From Lutjanus erythropterus (lineage: Eukaryota > Chordata > Actinopteri > Lutjaniformes > Lutjanidae): DNA of 64,000 bases. This document shows, piece after piece, positions 53,701-64,000 of the stretch. Under the pieces are notes generated by a model. The model ran no database searches and was not told where the DNA came from. It was given only the letters and a program-made list of their open reading frames with translations. Numbering within the stretch: the first letter of the stretch is position 1; every line of letters starts with the position of its first letter. A program made the translations under genes and the position numbers. Where the stretch lies: assembly GCA_020091685.1 (NCBI GenBank), contig CM034603.1, positions 39,458,701 through 39,522,700 on the forward strand. The letters run 5' to 3'.

Positions 53701-56700
53701 TGCAACAGATAGAAGGTTAAACACAACACTTCAATGAAGAATCATAAATATATTTTTCATATAAATAACATAAACAGATCAAAACTGTTACATTTATAAA
53801 AAACACAAAAACAACGTACACATAAAAATATTTAACAGATTTCTGAAACTGGACAGTTACCTTTTTTAGTATTTTGCGTTTTATAACAACAGTTGAACAT
53901 TAGAAACTACAGAGAATTAGTTCAACCGACACTTTTTAAACATGATCACAATCTATAAAACAACATATTGTGACTCACAGCGTTCCTGCAGTCATGATAA
54001 CTGATCACAGAGCAGCAGAGCAGCGCATCACGTTCTGTCTGATAGGATGGAATAATTTTAGTTTGTGATATTTTTTACTGACAATAAAACATAGAAACAG
54101 ACAGCTGACTTCATAAAAATGTGGCAAAATTAACTTAAGACAACTAACATCCGAACATACAGTCAGTTAACATTGACGTTCACAGACACGTTACCTCAGT
54201 ACAAATCCTTCATTGCTCTGAGGATTACCCATAATACTTCACTACAACTACTCAACACAGGTACTGATTAAGAGCAGCAGCTGGCGTTCTTGTCCCATGT
54301 AGCGGCGTTTAACCATGAATTTAATATGAACCTTTTTAACTGTGTTACAAATGCAAGTATTTCTGTGAAAGAAACCAACAAAAACCCTTTATGACTAACA
54401 ACTAAAAGCTGTAGGTTTAGAAAAATTGGCGCTCTCCTCATACTTTGATCAATTTGAAAAATTTCAGTAGGTTTGTGCTCAGCTCAGCTAGTTTTCTAAA
54501 AGTCTGATTAATTAACATATAAAACTAACATATAAAAACTTGATGTCACCCATAAACAAATGTGCAAACTGATCTGCTAACAGTGCACACTGCAGATGGC
54601 ATCTTTCAGACAGCGTGCACTGTGCATTTAACATGTTTGCTTTAATGAATATCCAGTATGAGGTGTTTCTACCCTGGTGTGTAAATTACTGGCAGGAGAA
54701 AATGCAGTTCAGTTCATTTACCAAGCCTGAAAATAATTTGCAGTGACTGTGTCTGCGTCTGTATTTAATACGTTTGAAAGGAAGGTGCTAATGGTTCCAG
54801 CGTTGTGCACAGACGGCTGCTGTTAGTGTGGCGAGGAGGAGACGCTCTGACTGAAAGTCATTTCTCATGAGCTGTTTGTGGGATGCATTTTTTAAAATTT
54901 TCATTCAACAATCTTTAACGGAGAAAAAAACGGACCAGATACAGGCTGACCAGCTGCCTGGTGTGTGTGACGATGACCCGAGAGCTGAAGATAGTTGAAA
55001 AAGTTCCACCATAAGTCAGTTTCTCTCTTGTTCTTCGCCTTCATGTTGCCATCTTCTCTTAATTTCATCTGTTGTTGTCGACTTGTTTTTGCTGTAGCTC
55101 AGCAGTTTATTTATTTGTCTCTTCCACCTCCATGGGACTGAATTTCATTTTGCACTGTCAGTCTCTCTGTTTCCCGTCCAAACTCCCCATGGTGGAAACA
55201 CACACAAAACCCTCATTTAAATCCTGCTGTCTCCACAGTGTTTGCATCATTTATGAAATCATTCTTTGTTGACCATCTGCAACACCAACACCATCCAAAT
55301 GTGCAATATGTTAGAATGAAGTTTATCACTCTTTACTTGGATGGGGTCAGAACTCAGAACTCTGTGCAGTTCTTCCATATTAAATGAAAGAAATCATTTC
55401 TTTATTCTTTATCAAGTCGGCAGACACAGAAACACGGGTGTCCACACACTTTTGACCACACTGTAGAATAATGAAGTGACACATTTAAACTTTACCAGTT
55501 TTGTTCCTCAGATAGTTTGAAATAACACACACCTGCCTGCCCATATAAGGAGCTTCCTTCCTTCCTGGTCAGAGCAGGAAACCGCTCCCCTGTTTGACTG
55601 ATAACAACACTTGGCATCGTGGGTAACCAGGGAACACATGTACAACCTTATCAGCGGGCAGTCTGCAGCTTTATCAGCCGTTTGATGCGTCAGGTGTGGA
55701 GTTTTACTCTTAGTGAACCAGACGGCAGCGGAGCGATCAGATCAGACTAAAACTAAAACTGCAGCCTCGTTTCTCCACGACTCTGATGTCACAGGAAGTT
55801 CACTGCAGACTTCATCCCCGTCTCCTGCAAAATACATTTCATGTTCAATTTTGTTTTTGACAATTTGTGTCAACAAAAACATTATTTTCTAATCCAAAGA
55901 GTGTGACATCCAGCAGACAGCAGACGGCAGAGTTACTGCATTATTGAGTTTGACTTTTACTTTTCAATGATGCTGTGAAAATATATATTTTAAGAGATCA
56001 AACTCTAGAAAGTAGAAACACAAATAAGGATTAAAGCAGGTGCTGTCAGTTAAAACGGCATAAATACATGTTTATAGTCTGATGCACATTTTTGTACTTA
56101 ATTCTTAGATCCATTATTATATTCCTATTTTTATATTGCTGTTATATAGTGTATATATTTCTTATTATTGTTATTTTCATATTATCTCTTTTATATATTT
56201 ATATTTGACATACTTTGTATTTCTATTCTTATAATTCTCTATGCTCATATATATTTATACTCTTGAATTTCTCCCTGGGAATCAATAAAGTATTTCTGAT
56301 TCTGATTCTGAAAACATCACAGGTTAGATATGACTGACAGTTAAAAACAACAAGGACTGTTTTCAACCAAACCACAAAAGACGCTGAATATCATTTTATT
56401 GTAGACAGAGAAAGAAAGAGAGAAAACTTCCTTTAAGTAAGTGACTTCCTGTTTGTGTCTCATTCTCCTCCTGAAGAAGTAAATCTTTCAAAACACAAAT
56501 TCATGTTTAAAAAGTTCAAACCGTGTCGAGGTCTGGACTTTTGATTTGAAAAAAATGAAAACTGAAATGGTTACTTTGGGCTCCAGCTCCTTATGACGGC
56601 AGAATCTTTATAAACCAATCAATCGATTGATTAATGGAGAAAATAATCAGCAGACTATTGATCTCCGCCTCACAAACTGCAGCAGTAAAATCCTGCTTTC

Positions 56701-57000
56701 ACATTAATGACTGAGCCACAATCAGAGATCAGACAGAAGAGAACAGGAGATATTTTACTGCCTTTAATATTTAAAGTACATTTTCCTGATTTTATGTTTA
56801 AGTGTTTGTATAAAACATGTCCTCACTACAAAGTTCATGTCTTGTAATGTGAAGAATGATCTGTGTCTGTCCTCAGGCGTCTCACCTGAGCTGTGAAACG
56901 TGGAGTAGAGACCACAGCAAAACCGCAGCAGATGAAGCTTCTCTTAAAGGCCAACTGAAGTTCTGAGAAATGAGAAATGGTTCGTTTGAAGCTCAGGAAA
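53700..57000. other. Intergenic, no gene supported
   Basis: AT-rich. The only recognisable item is a Tc1-type end near 55440-55475 (gtgtccacacacttttgacc, cactgta). No exon with conserved coding content was found. Confidence 0.4.
55310..55475 (+). mobile_element. Tc1-type element end
   Basis: tgttagaatgaagtttatca through gtgtccacacacttttgacc and cactgtag, the same terminal style as 8845-8870. Confidence 0.5.
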
Positions 57001-57239
57001 CTCTGCAGTATTTTTAGCTGCTATTTGATGTACTTTCACGCACAAAAAATACCTGCCTTTCACTTTCTGTCTCTGTATCTTTCTGCTGTCATGAGTGGAA
57101 AAACCATCTCCAGTGGTGGAGAAGACAGCAGAGACGAAGGCAACAGCGTAAGTCCTACAAGAAAGATAAAAAACTCATATCTAAAAACATAAAACTTGTT
57201 TACATGATGTTTTATTCCACTAAAAATCATGATGCCTCT

Positions 57240-57900
57240 TCAGGGTTTCCACGGGTCTTTACAAAGTCTTAAAGGAGAAATCTGTAATATATTTACTGTG
57301 ATAAATCATAAAATGAGCATGATGTCATCAGAATCAAGACATGTGTCCAATGTCTGACTTCTGAGACAGAGAATCTTAAAGAGTCCAGCTAATAAGCGAC
57401 ATGCTCAGCTCACTCGCTGACACACACCGGGCGGAGCTTAGACACAGAGCCGACAGACAGCTGCTCAGAGCCGGGGAGCTCTGCAGGAGAGGGTTGGAGG
57501 CAGACTGGACTCACATAGTCACAGTCTCTTGTGTCTCATCCATCTGCAGTGACGGTTTGGTTTTAAACTTTTGAGATTAAAAAGCCCATTTATTTTTACT
57601 CTAGCTTGTCAACCTCTGCAGCAGCAAACCACGGAGAAATTATGAACCCTCAGACCAGCTGGACAACAGCTCAGTGTTTGTTTTTTAAAACTTTTGGGAT
57701 TAAAAAGTGAATTTATCTTCATGTGTGCTTGTAAACTTGTGTGCAGCAGCGACCACAGAGGAGCTGAACACTCTGAGAGTAAAGAGAGGAGGGATGTAGC
57801 ATTAAAGGAAAGAATTGAAGTGGGCTGCAGTGACATCTCACTGACAGCAGCCATTATGAACCTTTATGTTCAGCTCTCAGTACTTCTGTAGCTTCACACT
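57240..57900. repeat. Repeat-derived segment with internal duplication
   Basis: aaacttttgagattaaaaag at 57568 recurs as aaacttttgggattaaaaag at 57688, each followed by an atttatt/cttgt-aac and gcagca-ccac block. No coding exon is supported. Confidence 0.45.
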
Positions 57901-57949
57901 CAATCTTTATGTTTTTGAATATAGTTTCTCTCCTCTGTCACTGTTTTGA

Positions 57950-58165
57950 ACTGTCAGGTGTCTGTTTTTTTCAAATTCATTACAAGGTGATTACGTTGCA
58001 CTGATGTTCGTCACCTACATCTTGATTTCAGATCTGTGCAGCCTCACTAGGTGACATGGCTGGTACATATAAGACCACATCATCTGTGTAGAGCTGGTAA
58101 ATGACATTTGAACAGCAGTGAGCCAAGGACTGAACCTTGGGGAATTCCCATACTGTTATTTAAAA
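57950..58165 (-). pseudogene. LINE reverse-transcriptase fragment, antisense
   Basis: On the minus strand 58150-58108 reads GIPQGSVLGSLLF, and 58090-58058 reads YTDDVVLYVPA: the two adjacent core motifs of non-LTR reverse transcriptases, with most of the usual spacer between them deleted. NLKKTD near 57960-57980 fits the following conserved segment. Frames differ and stops occur. Confidence 0.8.
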
Positions 58166-59864
58166 GTGATGACTTTTATTGGTCAGCTTTTGCACACTGC
58201 TCTTTTTAAGACACATATCCAAATATCAATATTGACCATTTCTTAATAACTTTAAGCAAATTTTGCTTCACTGACTTGATGGATACAGAACAAGTGTGGT
58301 GATTACACATTATTAATTACTGTATGGATGGGGAATCCAAGTTTTGGGTCAATTCTTCAACTGATTATATATAGTACAAATTAAATATATTGTCTATGGC
58401 TCCGACACTCGTTTTTGGACATGCAATTGCTTTTAAAAAGTCTAAAATCCAATAATCTGAGTTTTTTTTTTAAAAATGGCTTAAACACGATGTTGACATC
58501 TTAAAAACTGATTGGATTATGCAGCTGCACTAATGCAAACTGTGCAGCGTGGTCAAACTTTATCAGAGAATAATTTATGGGTTAATGTGGCTTCAACTCT
58601 TTATAAAATTGCTATCTTTTAAAGTAATAAGTTAAAATTATTTTTGTGACTTTCAACTAATGTGGGGAAGTAAATGAAAAAAAAAATCAGGCTCGGTATT
58701 TGGTTGAAGGATGCTGAAAGTAACCAACACTCCTGCAGCTCCAGTAAGCAACTACTGAACAGCGTTTTAATATTCAATTTAATTTTCTGTCTGTAATAAT
58801 TTTTAATTTTAACACACCTTCATTTACTTTTAAAGTCATTCTTGGACTCAGATTTGCCCCGGCGTCGACACTAGATGAGCCTCAGAGTATCGACTGACGC
58901 TCGGCGTTCTGCCGGGCTGAGCGGTGTGACGGAGCGTGAGGGGGGAGACTCCCATGACTCACAGTTCACTCCCACACACTGATTTCTGCCTCTTCTGACA
59001 CACTCACACTCGCCAAATTTAACGGCACGTTTCTGTGTTTGGCCACAGATTTTCTTTTTTTTTTTCCTTTTTCTTGTTGCTTCAGAGGGAAACTCCCCTC
59101 AGACCTCCTCCTCTGACAGAAATCTCTGTGATGATTTTCTCTTGTATGTGATGCTCTTACGCTTCACTTCTTCACTGTGGTGGAAAGTTTGCTAAAGTAC
59201 CCGTCTCCACGTAAACACAAGCAAATATCATACTTTTTACTCATATGATTTATAGTTAGAGGTTATGATAAAATAATTTAAAAGTAGTAAAATAACTAGA
59301 AGAGATCAGTCAGTGCAGATCTCTGCCAGACAACAGATGATGTTGTGGTGAAGCACCTACTGCAATACCAGTAGATTTGTTTTTGCCAGTTTTATAATCT
59401 GTCTTTTATCTAGATTCATGCAAAGTTTTGAAGAAAGTGATTTTGTAAAGTAGTTAGTTTTCTTTAAGACGTACAGCAGAGTGTGATGGTTTTATTACCT
59501 GAGTCCAATTAACTTTACAGGAAACAATAAACAGGATGAAAACTCCAAACTTCCTCATTTATTTATCCTTTTTTTTGTTTGTTCTTTGGAGCGTCATGTT
59601 ATTCATTTAGAACACTTTATTTAGAACCTTTTTGTTTTTTATTTAGTACATTTCTTTTATTTATTTAGAACATTTTGATATTTATTGCAATAATTTTGGT
59701 ATTTATTGTGATAATTTGTTATATATTTAGATTTTTTGTTATTATTTTGGACATTTTCTATATATTTAGAACATTCTGTTGTATATTTAGTACATTATTT
59801 TGAACTGACTCACTTCTGGAACCAGACGTATTTACAATAAAGTTTATTAATATGCATTGTCCCT

Positions 59865-59952
<88 letters not shown>
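59865..59952. repeat. (GATA)22 microsatellite
   Basis: 88 bases of uninterrupted GATA. GATA satellites are known to accumulate on some vertebrate sex chromosomes, but one array says nothing about location. Confidence 0.97.
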
Positions 59953-59953
<1 letters not shown>

Positions 59954-60080
59954 AAAGGTTATATTTAAAAAGGACATTTCATTCACTTTTCCTTTTTCAA
60001 AGAATTTGTTTGTTTGTTTTTAAAGTGTCTCAAGGAAATTTTGAGTCATGACTGAACAGAACTTGAGATGTTTTTCTTCC

Positions 60081-60440
60081 TTTATTAACAACAATAACAA
60101 CAACAACAAAATCCTCTGCACATTCTTTCCATCATGTCTCCTCACGTTCGTTCAGCTTCACACTCTGAACCTCAACAACAGAAAGTCGCTCTTGTCAGTG
60201 AAGAAGAGTTACGTCTGTGGAAAGTGAGCGCTGCTCTGTGGTCGGCAGCTTCTCTGTGTCGGTGGTCTGCACACAGACAAGTTTCACTTTCCGCGCAGCG
60301 TGTGGGGGAAGGTGACGCTCGGGAAACCCTGCAGACACACTCAGAGGGTGACAGGGTGGAGGGTGGGTGGAGACGAAGCGGGGGACACCATTATGGTGTC
60401 CCATGGTGCCTCAGGGGATGTGTGGGGGGAGTACAGGTCT
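60081..60440 (-). other. GC-rich exon-like patch with minus-strand poly(A) signal
   Basis: The minus strand has an acceptor-like GTGTCTGCAG near 60330 followed by about 150 bases of GC-rich sequence open in more than one frame, then AATAAA (TTTATT at 60081-60086). This could be the terminal exon of a neighbouring minus-strand gene. No protein family is recognised and the frame cannot be fixed. Confidence 0.25.
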
Positions 60441-60599
60441 CAACCTCTCTGAGAAAGTTTCATGTTGGTGACAAAGTTTACAAACCTCGCAATTTTGTTC
60501 AGTCACTCAAACTTTTTTCCAAACAGCACATTTGCAGTTTTATTTTTATAAATGTGACAGACAATATTACTTTAAGACAGTAAAGATTGTTTGTGAGTA

Positions 60600-62380
60600 A
60601 ACACAGAATACATTAAAGAAGATGAAAAGTCAGAAAACCACCTAAATTATTAGAATTCATCCTCAGGTATTGGTGCGATATTTCAGATATTCTATAAACA
60701 ATCTAGTTGTCATCATTTTAAATCAAACATTTTTATTGACTGAACTCATGAAATGTAAGTGATCAGACTGCACATCTCTTTAAAACACCAGCGCCAGAAT
60801 GATGGAGAGATGACTGCAGCTGCACTGTCAGATTCAAAACATGAAATAAAATATACAAAAACATAATATAACGTAAAATTCAGTGGATAAAAGTGTTTGA
60901 AGTGACAGTTGTCTATTTAAAAGAGCTGCTGGTTAATTCTGTTTTGCTGCAGGCTGTTAAACCGGCTCTGACCTGCATGAAGCGGCCGCCATCTCTGAGA
61001 AAATGACAAGCAGACCGATTTGCATGCTAATGTTTCTAACAGTTAAACATCTGCAGGGCGGGCTGCTGTTTGTTTTAGCTGGAAAAACTGTCAGCAGAAG
61101 CTCCCACACACCCGACACCACACTTCACGCTTCAAACTGCAGACTGCAACAGTCGGGCATTTTGGGACACCTCATGTTTTGCTGTCTGCTCGGTGTGAGA
61201 CGAGAAGACAGATAACAGTTGGTGCTTCCAGTAAAAGAGACTGAATGGAGGCTGGGATCAGTGGGAAACTGCTCAGACCAGAATCTCCTGGGGCCAGACA
61301 GTTCCCAACTCAGCCTTAAAAACTTCTAGCAAGGAGTCAGAGCTTTGGAGCGATTTAGGGAAACACCCAGAGGAGGAACTGACAGAAACTTTTATCATAG
61401 AGAGGAGGTGTGTTTGCTGTCTCTTGTATGACACATGCTCTAAAAAAAAAAAAAATCACTCTTGGTGATAATGTGAACAGAGTGGAGGGTGAGTTTAAAA
61501 AAAGACACTCACATTCAGAGGTGATATGACTTCATGAGCTTTTATTTAACTCACAAAACGTTTCCAGCCATCCAGCCTCCATCAGAGTGCAAATACAAAT
61601 CTTCAATCACAGCTTAGATCATCAGTTCAGGTAGCAGGTGAAGGCAATTATTGATTAGTGTGACCTCACATAGAACAGAGACACATAGAGTGAAGACTGA
61701 CACACTTCACAGCTGTACACAGATCAGTTCTTCCTCCAGACATCATTCATCATCATTTAGGAAAACAGCATTTTCTATTTTTTAAATTGATGTTTTCAAA
61801 GTTATTCTAATAAGATGAGACAGATCCTTTATTCAGTTTGTGGTTTTATTTTTTACATTGTTTTCATCTTGTTACCTTGTTTTTGTTCTGTTACGCCTTT
61901 TATGTCTTTTTTTTTAGGTAATTTTCATCCTGTTACGTTGTTTTTTACACTTCAGGAGGCTTAACACAGGAACGTACAACAAATGCTTTCATGACAGTTT
62001 GGTCCCTTCTTTATTATGTTCCCCTGTACAACACGGTACAAGGTTCCTACCCAGGTGTTCCACCTAATACTACACTCCCTTTCAAAGTAAAGGATCTTCC
62101 CTGGAGAGATGCATGGATGAGCAACAGAAAACATCTACAAACTAAAAGCTCTGACCCAGGAACAATATTAATACTTATTAACATTTAGTGACACTTGTGT
62201 CTTTTTAACTTTTACCATTTTCTTATGTAAACATGAAACACTTTCTGATGTAAACAACAAAACTAGTGTTCAGCTTTCATCTCCTTGCAGCATTAGAGCC
62301 TGAGTAAACAATGGGATGTTTTTCAGTGTATGTTTCTGTAAACACATTAACATTTCAAAACAACAACAGTCTTTTCAAAG
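60600..62380. other. Intergenic, no gene supported
   Basis: AT-rich, with scattered short frames. agatggcggccgcttc (minus, near 60985) is a small CpG-rich spot next to splice-like bases, too little to call an exon. Confidence 0.35.
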
Positions 62381-62387
62381 ATTCTTC

Positions 62388-63095
62388 TCAACAATCAGCT
62401 GTCCTCCTCCTCCTCTCTGTGAGGGATGATTCAGTTCCTACCTGAATGGGCAACGAGGCCCTGATTCTGGTGGTGAAGCATCTCTCAGACCTTGGAGTCT
62501 GCTGGACCCTCGCTGCATCAGGATCAGTGTTTTCAGGTAAGTTGGTGTTGTGTTTCAGGCACCCCAGGGGTCGGCAGGGTCCTCCTGGGTGTCTCGACAC
62601 TGTAGGACCTCGGTGTACCTGCTGTACAAACTACTGTGCCTCTCCAGAGCATGTCTTCGACCCACACCTGATCTCCTGGTCGCAGGTGTGGCACGTCATG
62701 TGCTCGGTGTCTACAACTGTGGTTTTTGTTGCTGTTTTTGTCTGTTGTCTTGTTGAGCAACACGGTCAGCCATGATGGTGAGATAAGGATCTCTGGATTC
62801 CTTGAGAAGAGTCTTGATTGTCCTCAGCCTCCCAGCTGCTCTGTGAGAAACAGGGACTGGATGTCGCCTGTCTGAAGCTCCAACCCTTTCCAAACTTCCT
62901 GAAAGGTTCAGATGCAAACTGTGGTCCGTTGTCCAAACAGACTCCTTCTGGTGTCCCATGATGTGGAAAGATAGACTTGACTTGAAGTGCTCGATGGCTG
63001 CTTCTCGTGGGTGTTAGTTTGGCCACGTTTGTTTTCTGTCTGAAACAGATCTTCTTCTTCAGTGGACCACGGCCTTGATGGGAACTAGGCAGCAT
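62388..63095 (-). pseudogene. Ty3/gypsy retrotransposon pol fossil (integrase end)
   Basis: Minus-strand frames in order carry the integrase core segment with LDNGPQFAS (the catalytic Asp region) and TSSPC, then, after a frameshift, the LLKESRDPYL segment. After a second shift comes a PGDQVW...AGTPRSYSVET segment, typical of the integrase C-terminus in fish gypsy elements. At least three frame changes show it is dead. No LTRs, gag or protease are seen here; the rest may lie beyond the window or be lost. Confidence 0.85.
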
Positions 63096-63099
63096 CTTT

Positions 63100-64000
63100 T
63101 CCCTGAAGGTTGTTCTCTTGCAGGTACAGGTGTCAGTTCTCTATCATTTTTGTCAGCTTTCTGCTGAGACAAAGAGAGAACGTGTTGGGCAGAGATTGGG
63201 TCTGTAAGTAAATTAATTAAATTAGTGTTAATTCATACTAAAGTGCAAGTGAAAGTACAGATTTGAAAATATTCTCACAGAAATACAAGTTAAAAAAAAT
63301 ACTTATTTACAGTAATCTGAGTATTTTAATTGTTTTTGCACCCACATAGAAACTGACATGGATTTTTAAAACTGGTTTGTTGAGTTAATTAGTTAATTTT
63401 TGTATTGTCTGAGCACATAGACGCCCAATTCAGACCCAAATGACAATATTTCAAATGTGGATTAAAAGTAATTTATAATATTTACTGATGCTTACTGTTA
63501 TGAACAGTGACTGATGTGGACTCACTTCTGGTTCAGATTAATAAAATACACAGTAAAACTTTAAAACTAAATCAAGTAAAACAATATCTAATAACTCTGA
63601 ACTCATGAGCAAATACATTTTCTACATTCAGATATATACTAATATAAATGTGAATATGAATATATGGTGAAAGTGAACTTTGTATGATGATGGTTTTAAT
63701 GATATACAGTAATGTTGCTGAAACTACCTGTAAGTGTGTCAGTGGGTGTATTTGTATGCATATACTGTAATATTCTAATTATTTATTTTAAGTGACCATA
63801 ATGCTTTGTTAAATTATGAACATAATTACTAAAAACACTATAAATGATAAAATATTATAGTAATTTAAATAAATAATTTTATATAACTGTAGAATTGAAG
63901 AATGTGAAGCAGTAAGTAATTATTTTGCACAAACGTTTCAGAACCTAAATGTAAGCAAGTGAGATTCAGATGAGAAAATGTTTGTGTGTGTGCGGCTCAC
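63100..64000. other. Intergenic, AT-rich, no gene seen
   Basis: Contains a fragment of the GTACTTGAG-type repeat at about 63200-63330 (gtgcaagtgaaagtacagat); otherwise featureless. Confidence 0.45.

Noticed and set aside
57085..57152. Possible exon MSGKTISSGGEDSRDEGNS ending at a GTAAGT donor
   Set aside because: The donor is good, but no partner exon or family match is visible and the surroundings look repeat-derived.
1..64000. tRNA, rRNA, U-snRNA genes
   Set aside because: No recognisable conserved boxes for any of these were seen.

Overview
The window is vertebrate nuclear DNA, almost certainly from a percomorph-type teleost. Evidence: genes split into many short exons with GT-AG introns, dense CA/TG microsatellites, several repeat types I recognise as common in teleost genomes (hAT-like elements, a TTAA-flanked 0.4-kb MITE, L2-like and RTE-like LINE 3' ends, a Ty3/gypsy fossil), and proteins closest to fish members of their families. 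Nothing looks prokaryotic. One 500-base run of N (11889-12388) is an assembly gap.

Three protein-coding genes can be reconstructed exon by exon. (1) 7890-11390, minus: the C-terminal five exons of a C1q/TNF-related secreted hormone of the adipolin/erythroferrone group (best guess c1qtnf12). Its 5' exons are not visible and may lie in the N gap. (2) 13682-27676, minus: a complete ten-exon prohibitin-2 gene (phb2, 301 residues), the mitochondrial inner-membrane scaffold. (3) 36446-41613, plus: ten coding exons of a CYRI/FAM49 protein (326 residues, closest to CYRIB), a Rac1-binding inhibitor of the WAVE actin regulator. An untranslated first exon probably lies near 29495-29607 and a long 3'UTR probably ends at the AATAAA at 45280. 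phb2 and cyri are head to head with about 1.8 kb between the phb2 start codon and the proposed cyri first exon. c1qtnf12 and phb2 are tandem on the minus strand. The three proteins have no obvious shared pathway.

Region by region: 1-7.7 kb is intergenic and repeat-rich, including a hAT element nested in an older relative. 7.9-11.4 kb is the C1q gene. 13.7-27.7 kb is phb2, with a second intact-ended hAT element in intron 3. 27.7-29.5 kb is the divergent promoter interval. 29.5-45.3 kb is the cyri transcription unit, with long inverted-repeat foldback elements in the proposed 3'UTR. 45.8-64 kb has no gene I can support: it holds LINE relics, an RTE-type 3' tail, a TTAA MITE, repeats rich in GGTTCT/AGAACC, microsatellites, a GC-rich exon-like patch at 60.2 kb and a decayed Ty3/gypsy integrase at 62.4-63.1 kb.

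The most interesting signal is the placement of (AC)n and (GT)n arrays directly against splice sites. One C1q-gene intron starts with (AC)16 and ends with (GU)18 in the transcript, matching the RNA-bridged intron class described in teleosts. Two exons (cyri exon 8 and the 79-nt C1q exon) have the reverse layout, (GU)n-exon-(AC)n, which could loop out the exon itself.
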